This document shows positions 6,737-15,012 of a stretch of 33,167 nt of DNA, piece after piece (within the stretch, counting starts at the first letter, position 1; each line of letters starts with the position of its first letter). The stretch lies in assembly GCA_002068435.1 (NCBI GenBank), contig MVZQ01000011.1:1-33167 (forward strand), read 5' to 3'. Made by a program: the position numbers and the translations under genes. Origin of the DNA: Euryarchaeota archaeon ADurb.BinA087. Its GTDB lineage: Archaea; Halobacteriota; Methanomicrobia; Methanomicrobiales; Methanospirillaceae. The notes under the pieces were generated by a model, which saw only the letters and a list, made by a program, of their open reading frames with translations, ran no database searches and had not been told where the DNA came from.

Positions 6737-8296
6737 TTATTTCACTTCAGGGGGAGCTCCTGCCTGCTCTTTCCGATAGGTGTAGTAGCCATATGCTGCA
6801 AGGCCGATGATCACCAGTGCAAGTGCTATCATCCATGCCTGGGGGTACCGATCCCAGAAGCTCTCGCCAGGGGTCAGGGTAACGGGAGGGATGGGAGTAG
6901 TTTCCAGCGTGGTGACCGTTGCCGTCGGGGTGACATTCGGGGTCAAATTCACCCCTGATCCTGAACCCCCACTGCTGACGAAGATTGTTTTGCCTGCCTG
7001 TGTTGTTGTTGCGGTTGTCGTCACGGTCGGTGTCGGAGTACCACCATTGCCTCCCCCGCCGCCACCTCCGCCACCTCCTCCTCCGCTGGAGGTCTGCCGG
7101 AAGCTTGCGGAGATGGTATGGTTTTCAGAGACCCCGGTGAAAGTATACGTGGAGATTACTCCCTTCGATACGCTGTCGACCACCACATTCTGTATGGCAT
7201 ATCCTGAATACGGCGTGATGGTGAATGTCATATTGGCACCGGCGCTGACCGAAACAAGCCCACCCGGGACGATGGTTCCGCCATTCCCGGCAGTTGCATT
7301 GATGGTGTAGGTGGCTCCCTGTTCAGGAACACGAAGATTGAGCTCGGTAAGAGCCCCTGAAGTGAAAGGATAGGTCGATTTCCATGGTCCTCCGGCATTC
7401 ACCTCATAGCATTCTGCCGGATGACCGTCCGCAGTGAATGAGATCGCCGCTCCGTTTGGAATGGATCCCTGCACGATGAGTTTGTCTCCGAGGGGGCTTC
7501 CATTGCCGTAGTACCCTGCAGTTGTGGTCGTAAGGGAACCACCACCGCCCTCAACAGTTGCCATGAGGACGATCCCCGGATCTGCCGGCTCCCCAAGGAG
7601 GGTCAGGGTACCGTAGAACAGGTGGGGCAGCATCGGTTCAATTGTCGGCCCGGTCGTTGGAACTGTGGTCGGTGCTGTTGTCGGTGATGTGGTAGGGAGA
7701 GTTATTGGGGTGGTAACAGGCACTGTGGTCGGGATGCTTGTCGGTATGGTAGTCGGCTGACAGTTTGGCCAGCAGTTCGGTAACGTGGTGGGTGAACCAG
7801 TGGGGATGCCGGTCGGTTCAGTGGTAGGAAGTGGGCCTGGACACACCCCATTCGGACAGGGAGTTGGAGGGGTGGTGGGAATTATAGTGGGTATCGCAGT
7901 CGTCACATACGGAGTAGGGGGAGTGGTGATTGCCGTCACAGGGACGGGAGCTGCGATATCAATGGACCATGGACCCGAAGCGGTAATCACAAGGGAATAA
8001 TCCCCGGGATCAAGGTCCACCTTCACCTGACCCTGGAACGAACCGGGTTCGAGAGCGAGGTATTCGAGGGGAATTCCCTGGCCATCTTCAAGGGTCACCA
8101 CGAAGGGTGAAGAGCCGGTATAGAGCATGGTGATGGTATGGAGACCTGCATCAGAGACAGAGAAAAGTACCAGGTCATCGGAATTCCCGCTCATATCGAA
8201 CGCCGATACCGGCAGGATCACCATTGCTGCCGCTATCAGGGCCAGGAGTGCAGGGGGAGGACACTTCATCATATTCATCCCTGAAGATGTAATCAT
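6737..8296 (-). CDS. Membrane-anchored surface protein with PT linker and InlB-type repeat
   Basis: The product is about 519 residues and has a mosaic layout. A signal peptide ends near LPVSAF. A beta-rich domain covers about residues 33-115. A Pro/Thr linker of about 100 residues contains two close Cys pairs (CPNGVC and CWPNC). A beta domain beginning FYGTLTLLG (about 225-325) resembles archaeal extracellular domains. One divergent InlB B-type repeat (about 328-400, YTINATAGNGG to HTISASF) is of the same family as the repeats of the large protein at the window end. A run of 12 Gly and another PT linker follow, then one membrane helix (about 487-508) and a basic tail. It is probably a cell-surface adhesin or S-layer-associated protein. 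Starts at codons 9-10 (8272 or 8269) are possible, since CAGGGATGA would then serve as ribosome-binding site. Confidence 0.85.
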   Translation of the reverse strand: MITSSGMNMMKCPPPALLALIAAAMVILPVSAFDMSGNSDDLVLFSVSDAGLHTITMLYTGSSPFVVTLEDGQGIPLEYLALEPGSFQGQVKVDLDPGDYSLVITASGPWSIDIAAPVPVTAITTPPTPYVTTAIPTIIPTTPPTPCPNGVCPGPLPTTEPTGIPTGSPTTLPNCWPNCQPTTIPTSIPTTVPVTTPITLPTTSPTTAPTTVPTTGPTIEPMLPHLFYGTLTLLGEPADPGIVLMATVEGGGGSLTTTTAGYYGNGSPLGDKLIVQGSIPNGAAISFTADGHPAECYEVNAGGPWKSTYPFTSGALTELNLRVPEQGATYTINATAGNGGTIVPGGLVSVSAGANMTFTITPYSGYAIQNVVVDSVSKGVISTYTFTGVSENHTISASFRQTSSGGGGGGGGGGGGNGGTPTPTVTTTATTTQAGKTIFVSSGGSGSGVNLTPNVTPTATVTTLETTPIPPVTLTPGESFWDRYPQAWMIALALVIIGLAAYGYYTYRKEQAGAPPEVK

Positions 8297-8487
8297 TCAG
8301 ATATTGAAATATATTGTGGATAGAGTTGTTTCAATGCAAACCTCATGCGATAGCCTTCATGCGCATAGCGAGTGATAAAAAAATGGCATTCATCCCGGTT
8401 CAGGCTGTTTCACGCCATCATTTCCCAGGGGGATACGCAGAGCCCTGACGAATTCTTCACTTGACACGATAACATGCGTACTCGTGA

Positions 8488-8497
8488 TTAATATATA
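8488..8497 (+). promoter_or_regulatory. TATA box of the TPR protein gene
   Basis: TTAATATATA lies 44 bp upstream of ATG 8541, which puts transcription start near 8520 and gives a leader of about 20 nt. The remaining part of 8297-8540 holds the minus-strand promoter of the surface protein gene and no recognisable gene. Confidence 0.5.
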
Positions 8498-8540
8498 GAA
8501 AAATTACGATATCTTTGGTTATTCGTGGATTTTGTGAATT

Positions 8541-9134
8541 ATGGAGCCTAATGACCCGATATACTGGAAACAGAGGGCAATGGACTTTTATAACGATGAC
8601 AGGATCGAAGAGGCACGAGAATGCTGGATAAATGCTCTGGATCTTGATCCTGATGACATCGTGGTATGGAAGTTGCTCAGGAATGCATCACAGGATGCAG
8701 GCGATGTGAACGGCGCTGAGTTCTGCAGTGAAAAAATCAGGGAACTGGAGCAGAAAAACGCTGCAGAACCGGATTCGGCACCCATACCTCCTGTCCGAAA
8801 AGAGGATGACCGCATCCTTCAAAGGGTATCCGAATCGTTCAGCCCGTTACCTGTTGAGCGGAAATCCCGCAGACACAGCCTCGAATGGATCGCTATGTTC
8901 ATCACCGGGGTGACCCAGATAGAGAACCACCAGAAATACAAGGGAATATTCCTCATAGCCGGAGTTATCGGCTTTGTTGCACTCAGTCTCCTCACCCAGG
9001 ATATCTCAGCATCGATCATGACAGGATTTCTCTACGCCTTTGGGGTCATTGACAGTTATACCATTCTTGCCGGCAAGAATGGAACGAGAGAATCAGGATC
9101 GGTGCAATCTGCGGACGGGGAGAGTCTCTGCTGA
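8541..9134 (+). CDS. TPR domain membrane protein
   Basis: The product is 197 residues. Residues 5-70 form about two tetratricopeptide-like helix pairs (WKQRAMDFYNDDRIEEARE, WINALDLDPDDIVVWKLL), which usually bind a partner protein. A charged linker with several Pro follows. The C-terminal part has two predicted membrane helices (about 134-152 and 155-175, GIFLIAGVIGFVALSLL and ASIMTGFLYAFGVIDSYTIL). The TPR part is thus probably cytoplasmic and tethered to the membrane. Similar TPR-plus-membrane proteins are frequent in methanogens and mostly uncharacterised. ATG 8541 follows a weak TGTGA. Two hairpins follow the stop codon. No operon partner is seen. Confidence 0.82.
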   Translation: MEPNDPIYWKQRAMDFYNDDRIEEARECWINALDLDPDDIVVWKLLRNASQDAGDVNGAEFCSEKIRELEQKNAAEPDSAPIPPVRKEDDRILQRVSESFSPLPVERKSRRHSLEWIAMFITGVTQIENHQKYKGIFLIAGVIGFVALSLLTQDISASIMTGFLYAFGVIDSYTILAGKNGTRESGSVQSADGESLC

Positions 9135-9148
9135 TCCTTATGCTCTCC

Positions 9149-9186
9149 TCCCCAGATGTGGGGAGTCAATGCTGTTCAGAACAGCC
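9149..9186. terminator. Two adjacent hairpins between convergent genes
   Basis: CTCCCC (9149-9154) pairs with GGGGAG (9161-9166), and GCTGTT (9172-9177) pairs with AACAGC (9181-9186). They lie 15-52 bp after the TPR gene stop and before the end of the minus-strand flavin reductase gene, so they could end transcription from both sides. Confidence 0.45.
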
Positions 9187-9242
9187 TGATATCAGAAGTG
9201 CCTCTGATGAAACGATAATTCTTGACCGTTCAAAATAGGTAA

Positions 9243-9809
9243 TCAGTAGTCCTTCTTTTTATACTTCTTGCCGGCAAAGAACGCCTTATCAACCTGATTA
9301 CCAACACCATAGTACGCATACTGGGCATAGATGACAGGACGGATCTTGTCAATATCCAGCTTCCCTTCAGTCACGCAGGACTTGTCAGCATGGATCTCCA
9401 CGACTTCGCCGATATACAGTGTATGGCTTCCGCAATCGACCGATCGAAATACCCTGCACTCGATATTGACCGGGCACTCCTCTGCAAGGGGTGCAGTCTT
9501 CAATTCCCCGTAAAATGAATGGAACACGGTGGACTTGTCCTCGTTATTTCCCGAAACCAGCCCGCAGTGGTCGGTCTCCACCACCTGGTGCACGGAAGGC
9601 ACGTTCAGACTGAATGTCTGGTTCTCTTCAATCCCTCGTGCAGTGAAACGACCCTTGTTGACCGCGACGCAGACCATCGGGGGGGCCATGCAGGCAACTG
9701 TTGCCCACGCAGCGGTCATGTAGTTTGGTTTTCCTTTCACCGTTGCACCGACCAGCAGGGTGGGCATCACACTCATGAATGGCATCGGGCCGAGCGCTAC
9801 TTTCTCCAT
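9243..9809 (-). CDS. Flavin reductase-like domain protein (flavoredoxin type)
   Basis: This 188-residue protein has the FMN-binding split-barrel fold of the flavin reductase/flavoredoxin family. Evidence is the segment ATVKGKPNYMTAAWATVACM, the typical fold entry where FMN phosphate binds. Next come PPMVCVAVNKGRFTARGI and FSLNVPSVHQV, followed by GSHTLYIGEVVEIHADKSC, the late strand pair of the barrel. In methanogens such proteins bind FMN and move electrons in poorly defined reactions; no substrate can be assigned. The frame is open to 9926, but a clear ribosome-binding site (GAGAGG, 5 nt before ATG) marks 9809 as the start. The tail is rich in Lys (GKKYKKKDY). A TATA-like ACTTTTAAGC lies near 9848. 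Confidence 0.88.
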   Translation of the reverse strand: MEKVALGPMPFMSVMPTLLVGATVKGKPNYMTAAWATVACMAPPMVCVAVNKGRFTARGIEENQTFSLNVPSVHQVVETDHCGLVSGNNEDKSTVFHSFYGELKTAPLAEECPVNIECRVFRSVDCGSHTLYIGEVVEIHADKSCVTEGKLDIDKIRPVIYAQYAYYGVGNQVDKAFFAGKKYKKKDY

Positions 9810-10159
9810 GATTCCTCTCTCCGCATACGTGTTATGAAAAGAACGGCTTAAAAGTATTTTTTCAGAAGGAGGAATGTCGGATTTTTCTCTCTTCGTCAGG
9901 CCAGCGGTTTCCTGATCACTCGTCATCGACAGTTCATCGACAATGAATGAAGCAGGAATCAGGGGTTTTAGCAGAGACTGGTCAGAGCAGCTGATGGAAG
10001 ACCGGTGACAAAAAGACCGTATTTCGATGTATGGTGCTGAATGAGGCTTTTACCTTCGATATCGATGATGCCATCTCCTAAGTCTGACAGCACAGGGGGC
10101 AGGATAGATTACCTTGAAAACAGATATGATCGTGGAATAACGTATTCTGGTGAAAACCA

Positions 10160-10267
10160 ATGAGCGAGGATCTCGAGAAAATGATTATCATTCTCCTGCT
10201 ATTCAGCTTTATCGTGCTTTTTGCCATGTTTGCAACATTTGTGTATGGATTATTCAACACCACCTAG
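10160..10267 (+). CDS. 35-residue single-helix membrane peptide
   Basis: ATG 10160 opens a 35-codon frame ending at TAG 10265. The peptide begins MSEDLEKM, runs into one membrane helix of about 22 residues (IIILLLFSFIVLFAMFAT) and ends FVYGLFNTT. GGTGA lies at good ribosome-binding distance (7 nt). A short acidic N-terminus, one helix and a polar end are typical of small regulatory or subunit-like membrane proteins. No family is recognised. The neighbours do not suggest a complex: a flavin reductase gene on the other strand lies upstream and a long non-coding stretch lies downstream. Chance is possible at this length, but the combination of signal and topology favours a real gene. Confidence 0.5.
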   Translation: MSEDLEKMIIILLLFSFIVLFAMFATFVYGLFNTT

Positions 10268-11006
10268 TCCAGGCTGCCCGCCGGCCGGGACCGATACGGA
10301 TTCTTTCTCCCGAAAAAGAACATGAAGCAACTGCGGTCGTTGGTTCCTCCCCCCCTTATTTCTGGGAGAAAGGAGAGAGGATCTAAAAACCCATTCGTGC
10401 ATCATGGCGGCGCCACCCCCGCAGAGTCCGATTGTTCCGGAAGTATGAACGCGCGGGAGAGAATACGTTTTTTTCAAGGAAATAAAGCCAGGTATCCGAT
10501 TGTCATAAGAGTAAAGCTAAAATATTTGAAGAATTCAATTTCAATCGTCCACCTGTTTCGCCACCTTAACAAAACAGTGCTGGATAGGAGCAGTGGGATC
10601 CAGTAATGAGATCCCGTGCTGCTCCTTTTCCTTCGATCCCTCTTTTGCGCCGCTGGCGGGAATCCGACAGAGAAGATCATGCCAGATTGTATATGGTGCT
10701 CACCCCACTAATCCGCCCGCTCTCGCAGACAGGGTACCCATCGATCTCGAACATGTTACCACAAGAGCCACTGCCTGGACTTTTCCTGCTATCGAAGAAG
10801 AGTCATTACGGAGCCGTTCTGATTCGGGAATGGAGAACAACCAGGTCGAGGGTAACATCACTACAGGGAATGGTTACACGAGAGGGCTTCCGTAGTATCG
10901 CCACCGTACTCATACTGCACACCAGTTCCTTCAGGGGGAGTACCTTGACCGCACACACCCCGCACCTGAGGGATCAGACCTACCGCGCCCGAAAGCGCTC
11001 CAGGGG
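10268..11006. other. Gene-poor region with no convincing gene
   Basis: About 740 bp. Several overlapping plus-strand frames of 94-134 codons exist (10322-10606, 10593-10895, 10606-11010), but their translations are rich in Arg, Ser and Pro, overlap one another and match nothing I know. The frame of the next gene is open upstream to a TAG at 10893-10895, and beyond it to about 10509. So a degraded or interrupted longer gene is possible. No tRNA, rRNA or insertion sequence is visible. Confidence 0.4.
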
Positions 11007-11318
11007 ATGACAGCAGATGGATCCTCTGCTGCAATGCAAAAGAAGACTTTCACCCTGCTCATGGTGATCCCTGATACGCATCCTGGTATCTGCTCTGATC
11101 ATATGATCACTGCAGCCGATATCAGGACCATGGCAGATCGATGGCAGAGAGCCAGCCGGCCATTGAAGATTCAGGACCAGAGATACGGCCACCGGCTTGT
11201 ACAGATGCTCGCGGAATACAATGGTGAGGAGATCAAGCGGTTTGATGACCCGCTTGAGGCAGCAGCATTTATCGTGCTTGTCAGGATGGTGAAAGAACTC
11301 GATCTCGTGGACTATTGA
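11007..11318 (+). CDS. Hypothetical protein
   Basis: This is an ORF of 103 residues, or 94 if started at ATG 11034 (MQKKTFTLLMVIPD), which looks like the more natural N-terminus. Composition is balanced, and the second half reads like a soluble alpha-helical protein (RLVQMLAEYNGEEIKRFDD, LEAAAFIVLVRMVKELDL). I recognise no family and see no signal peptide or membrane helix. No ribosome-binding site separates the two starts. The frame also continues upstream without a stop to 10896, so the true start could be missing or the gene could be a remnant of a longer one. It stands alone between two non-coding stretches. Confidence 0.45.
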   Translation: MTADGSSAAMQKKTFTLLMVIPDTHPGICSDHMITAADIRTMADRWQRASRPLKIQDQRYGHRLVQMLAEYNGEEIKRFDDPLEAAAFIVLVRMVKELDLVDY

Positions 11319-11407
11319 TACATGGGGGAGCGGGCTCTGGTGAACTGTCGCTTTTGATCGCTGCCGGGAAGGCCTATAGGGAAGTTGCTGCTGATACAAT
11401 GCACCAC

Positions 11408-11494
11408 CCCTTTCCTATGCGCGGGGATCAGTGACCTTTAGAATCTATCGCTGAATCCCATTGGTCCTCCCTTTCCTCTGCGCGGGGATCAGTG
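11408..11494. repeat. Two 26-bp CRISPR-like direct repeats, 61-bp period
   Basis: CCCTTTCCTATGCGCGGGG plus ATCAGTG (11408-11433) recurs with one change (A to C) at 11469-11494. The offset is exactly 61 bp, the period of type I-E arrays (28-29 bp repeat and 32-33 bp spacer). The repeat has a small internal palindrome, TCCTC with GGGGA around TGCGC, and a GCGGGGA core as in type I-E repeats. Only two copies exist: nothing similar lies one period up- or downstream. No cas gene is in the window. It may be a relic or solo mini-array, or an unrelated duplication. Confidence 0.45.
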
Positions 11495-11678
11495 CCTTCC
11501 CTCATGGTCTCTGCATCTCCTGTGAGGATGGAGCTATCCCGGATAATTCCCCAAAGGCCCGCTCCTTCTTTTTTACCATGAACAGACCATATCTCGTTCC
11601 CTGAAGAGCAATCATGGGGTGCCTGCACGCTCCCGATAGAGAACACTATTGTGGATGTGGACATAACGTTCATAGTAC

Positions 11679-13139
11679 ATGAAACGACTTGGGCACCTGG
11701 CGATCGTTGCTCAAGACATGGGGCTCATCTTCGAGTTCCTCGCCCTGGTCACCCTGGTCCCGTTCATCGTCCTCATCATCTACCGTGAGTGGGAGATGAT
11801 CCTCCCGATGGGCACAGTCCCCTTTCTCTTTCTCGTATCCGGGTTTCTCATCTCCAAGGTGCCAAGAAAGCCCTATATTCCCTCCCTCTCCATTGCCCTT
11901 GTGGCGGTTGCCCTGACATGGCTTGCCGCGGCTGTTATCGGTGCTGTTCCCTTTGTGCTTGCCCTGGAGGTACCATGGACAGACGGTATCTTCGAATCCA
12001 TGTCAGGCTGGACCGATACGGGGATCACCGTCATGAAATCGATTGACACCATGCCGAAAACTCTTATCTTCTGGCGATCATTCACGCAATGGTTGGGAGG
12101 GATTGGGGTGATTGCATTCGGGATTGCCATGCTTGACCGGTCTGGTCTCTCGCAGTCCCAGCTCTACCGTTCGGAGGGGAGATCCGAAGACCTGATGCCG
12201 AACGTTGTATCCACCGGGAGAAGGATATGGCTGATTTATGTCACCCTGACCCTCCTTTCAACAGGGCTCATCCTCCTGTCAGACATTCACCTCTGGGATG
12301 CCGTGAACCTTGCGATGGTTGCGATCTCTACCGGGGGTTTTACTCCTCACGATGCCGGAATGTCCTATTATAACAGTGCTTCGCTTGAATTTCTCCTGAT
12401 CCCCGTGATGATTGCAGGAGCGCTTCCTTTCAAGATGTATTTCCTGATGTACCGGGGAAAAGCAAGAGAAATATTCAAAAATTCGGTCGTCCGGCTGATA
12501 GTAGCCCTCTCTCTTGCGGGTTCAGCAATCGTCGTCCTCAATCTGTACATTCTCCACACCATCTCCCTTTTTGATGCAGTCAGGATGGGGACGTTCTGCA
12601 CAGTATCCGGGTTAACCACTACCGGATTTCAGAACTCATCCCTCCTCTGGCTCCCCCTCCCTCTGCTGGTTATCATGCTCCTGATGCTGATAGGGGGTGC
12701 CTCGGGGAGTACGGCAGGGGGCATTAAGGCTAACCGTATTATCCTCGGTTATGAAGGCCTGGTCTGGTGGTTCAAACGCCTGTTTGTCAGGGGAAGCGTG
12801 ATGGTTCCTTTCAAACATGAAGGGAGAAATATTCCCGCAAAAATTTCTGAACTCGAACTGTCGAAGAACATGCTGATCATCAGCCTGTACCTTCTGACCG
12901 TGATCGTGGCAGTCATCCTCGCTCTCCATCTTGCTCCAACCCAGTTCGAGGTATACCAGGTTACCTTCGAGGTCATCTCCGCTGTCGCTAACAATGGTAT
13001 GAGTTTTGGGTACCTGACCGCTGCAAGCCCGGTCACAGTTAAGTGGCTCTTTATCCTGGTGATGTGGATTGGCAGGCTGGAGATTCTCCCGGTGCTCATC
13101 CTGATCGGGGGGCTTGTCCGGGGCTTTGATTTGCGTTAA
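11679..13139 (+). CDS. trkH: TrkH-family potassium uptake membrane subunit
   Basis: This 486-residue polytopic protein has the four pore-loop motifs of the Trk/Ktr superfamily. They are SGWTDTGITV (near residue 108), VAISTGGFTPHD (near 212), CTVSGLTTTGFQ (near 308) and ISAVANNGMSFG (near 435). Each supplies a Gly to the K+ selectivity filter, although the fourth reads NNG rather than the usual NVG. MWIGRLEILPVLIL near the end is the standard C-terminal family signature. TrkH moves K+ inward and is normally gated by the cytoplasmic NAD-binding TrkA, but no trkA gene lies beside it, so the regulator must be encoded elsewhere. No ribosome-binding site precedes ATG 11679, so the start rests on family length. 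The gene directly follows the CRISPR-like repeat pair. Confidence 0.93.
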   Translation: MKRLGHLAIVAQDMGLIFEFLALVTLVPFIVLIIYREWEMILPMGTVPFLFLVSGFLISKVPRKPYIPSLSIALVAVALTWLAAAVIGAVPFVLALEVPWTDGIFESMSGWTDTGITVMKSIDTMPKTLIFWRSFTQWLGGIGVIAFGIAMLDRSGLSQSQLYRSEGRSEDLMPNVVSTGRRIWLIYVTLTLLSTGLILLSDIHLWDAVNLAMVAISTGGFTPHDAGMSYYNSASLEFLLIPVMIAGALPFKMYFLMYRGKAREIFKNSVVRLIVALSLAGSAIVVLNLYILHTISLFDAVRMGTFCTVSGLTTTGFQNSSLLWLPLPLLVIMLLMLIGGASGSTAGGIKANRIILGYEGLVWWFKRLFVRGSVMVPFKHEGRNIPAKISELELSKNMLIISLYLLTVIVAVILALHLAPTQFEVYQVTFEVISAVANNGMSFGYLTAASPVTVKWLFILVMWIGRLEILPVLILIGGLVRGFDLR

Positions 13140-13371
13140 AACAACAGTCCGTTCCCCAATCCTTCTGAATCACGCTTCCCTTTGCTTCACCTCTCAAAGC
13201 AAAACCCCCGCAGTGAGGGAAAGAGAAGTCAGAAGGGGATATAATACCAGATTGATTGTGTGTGAATTCATTCTCTCTTGGTGCAATAAAACAGAACGCA
13301 CATGCATTTATATGAGCTTTCCAGGAATTATCAGCTCTTTTACGGGGAATCAACCGTTGCAATCCTCACCA

Positions 13372-13379
13372 TTTATATT
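13372..13379 (+). promoter_or_regulatory. TATA box at the head of the glycan cluster
   Basis: TTTATATT lies about 60 bp before ATG 13440. Transcription would start near 13403, leaving a leader with a GGGGG ribosome-binding site at 13425-13429. A second TATA-like TTTATATG is found at 13306-13313. The rest of 13140-13371 has no recognisable gene. Confidence 0.4.
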
Positions 13380-13439
13380 CAACAATCGGATAGTAAAGGA
13401 TATGAAGAGATTTCGTAAGAGATAGGGGGCATAGAACAC

Positions 13440-14945
13440 ATGGCAGGTACAGGCAGTGATCCGGATCTCCCTGGGCAGTTCATACTTGATACAACCATCA
13501 ATAACATCCCAGAAAGGTGGATTTCAGAGAGAATTGGAGACTGGTTCTTGGGGTGTCACCCCACCCTTCCGGTTATCCGGCTTATTGATGAAAAGGGTCA
13601 GGCTGCCGGCTGGCTTCTTGGATACGCTATTGACGAGGGTGGCAGGCTTCTTCAAGATAAAGATACCCTCCGTGTGAACAATCTTATTGACGGGGGGGAA
13701 TCCTGTGAAGAAGAATTCACTTACCGCTTTGGGGGGAGGTTTCTCACGATATTTGCGGGATCCCGATGGCCCCGGGTCTATCTCGATCCCTGCGGATCAC
13801 TGTCAGCCGTTTATTGTCCTCATTGTAAAATCGTCGCATCGACAACCAACCTGATCCCATATGACGATCTGACCAACGGCCGGGTTGATCTTGCCCGCGA
13901 GCTTGGGATCCCCTATACCAATGCCATGTATCCTCTTGATCTCACTCCGCGATATCATATCTTCCGCCTTCTGCCGAACCATTACCTGGATCTTTCCACC
14001 TGGCAGAGCGTACGTCACTGGCCGAGTGGACCGATACAGGGCATGATAGATGTCGAAAAGGCTATCGGGATAATATCTGCCATTGTCAGGAGGAACATTG
14101 CAGCCGTCACAAAATCGATTCCCACGTATCTTTGCCTCACGGGAGGGCAGGACTCGCGTATGTTGCTTGCTTGTGCTAAAGACGTCGCGAATCAGATTGA
14201 ACTCCTCACCTTCTCCTTGTCTGACGATGATGTCACAACGATAGATATCGCGATCGCCCGACAGATTGGAAAGAAGTGTCGCATTCGTCATTCTGTGCTC
14301 CCCCCAAGGGAACCAACACCGGAGGATCTTAAAGAGTGGATGAACCGGATTGGGTTCAGCACCGGGGAAGTCCGCGGGTGGCAGGGATGCACAATGTTCA
14401 GGCAGGCCGACCCGGCGTATGCCCGCCTCTATGGGGTTGCAGGAGGATTAGGCCGGGCTTTCTGGAGTCGCGAGTATGCCATGACTGACACCGTGAGTCC
14501 TGAACGGTTGCTCGATTACTGCAGGGCACCATATACCAGAGAAACCCTGGAGGCTGCCAGGCAATGGCTGGATAGGATCCCCTTTACGAATGCTTCCCCT
14601 ATCATGGATCTCTTCATGCTGGAGCAGCGAATTGGTTGCTGGGCAGGGGTATGGCCATATGCGTATGGCGATGACCCCGGCTTCACATTATTCCCGATGT
14701 GCCACCGGGAAGTAATTACCACAATGCTCTCCCTGCCAGCCGGATACCGGCGTTCCGGAAACCTCATGAGGGATATCATCCAGCATGAATGGGTTGAACT
14801 GCTCGGATGGCCCTTCAGTGAACCGATAGGATCCTTGAAAATAACGCTTCCTGTCCGGCGGTTGTGGAAGATGGCGGGGAATGTTTTTCGCAACCCGGGT
14901 TCGATTATTGGAGGAATCGGGAATCAGAGACCTGGAGGGAAATAA
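13440..14945 (+). CDS. Asparagine synthase-like amidotransferase lacking glutaminase
   Basis: The product is 501 residues. Residues 230-240 (YLCLTGGQDSR) form the PP-loop that binds ATP in asparagine-synthase-type enzymes, where an acid is adenylated and then attacked by an amine. The N-terminal half (FGGRFLTIFAG, VYLDPCGSLSAVYC) resembles the Ntn-hydrolase (glutaminase) domain of AsnB. But the catalytic N-terminal Cys is absent: the protein starts MAGTGS and the first Cys is at about 39. So glutamine is unlikely to be the nitrogen donor through this domain. Such orphans often sit in surface-polysaccharide or peptide-modification clusters and join an amine or amino acid to a carboxyl group. 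The neighbours, two membrane glycosyltransferase-like proteins and a methyltransferase, fit that. GGGGG lies about 11 nt before the ATG. The acceptor is unknown. Confidence 0.85.
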   Translation: MAGTGSDPDLPGQFILDTTINNIPERWISERIGDWFLGCHPTLPVIRLIDEKGQAAGWLLGYAIDEGGRLLQDKDTLRVNNLIDGGESCEEEFTYRFGGRFLTIFAGSRWPRVYLDPCGSLSAVYCPHCKIVASTTNLIPYDDLTNGRVDLARELGIPYTNAMYPLDLTPRYHIFRLLPNHYLDLSTWQSVRHWPSGPIQGMIDVEKAIGIISAIVRRNIAAVTKSIPTYLCLTGGQDSRMLLACAKDVANQIELLTFSLSDDDVTTIDIAIARQIGKKCRIRHSVLPPREPTPEDLKEWMNRIGFSTGEVRGWQGCTMFRQADPAYARLYGVAGGLGRAFWSREYAMTDTVSPERLLDYCRAPYTRETLEAARQWLDRIPFTNASPIMDLFMLEQRIGCWAGVWPYAYGDDPGFTLFPMCHREVITTMLSLPAGYRRSGNLMRDIIQHEWVELLGWPFSEPIGSLKITLPVRRLWKMAGNVFRNPGSIIGGIGNQRPGGK

Positions 14946-15012
14946 TTCCACAGCTGAACAGATATAAATTATAAAAATAGTATTAATTACATAGGAATAA
15001 TAAATTTCCAGG

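Noticed and set aside
8127-8375. 82-codon plus-strand ORF
   Set aside because: It is antisense to the start of the surface protein, which has a clear signal peptide.
10606-11010. 134-codon ORF
   Set aside because: It is rich in Arg and Ser, overlaps two other frames, and shows no motif or family resemblance.
11319-11678. Possible tRNA or structured RNA near the CRISPR-like repeats
   Set aside because: No cloverleaf, T-loop GGTTCAAAT-type motif or other RNA signature was found.
13114-13425. 103-codon ORF after the TrkH gene
   Set aside because: It overlaps the trkH 3' end and the promoter of the next gene, and has no recognisable features.
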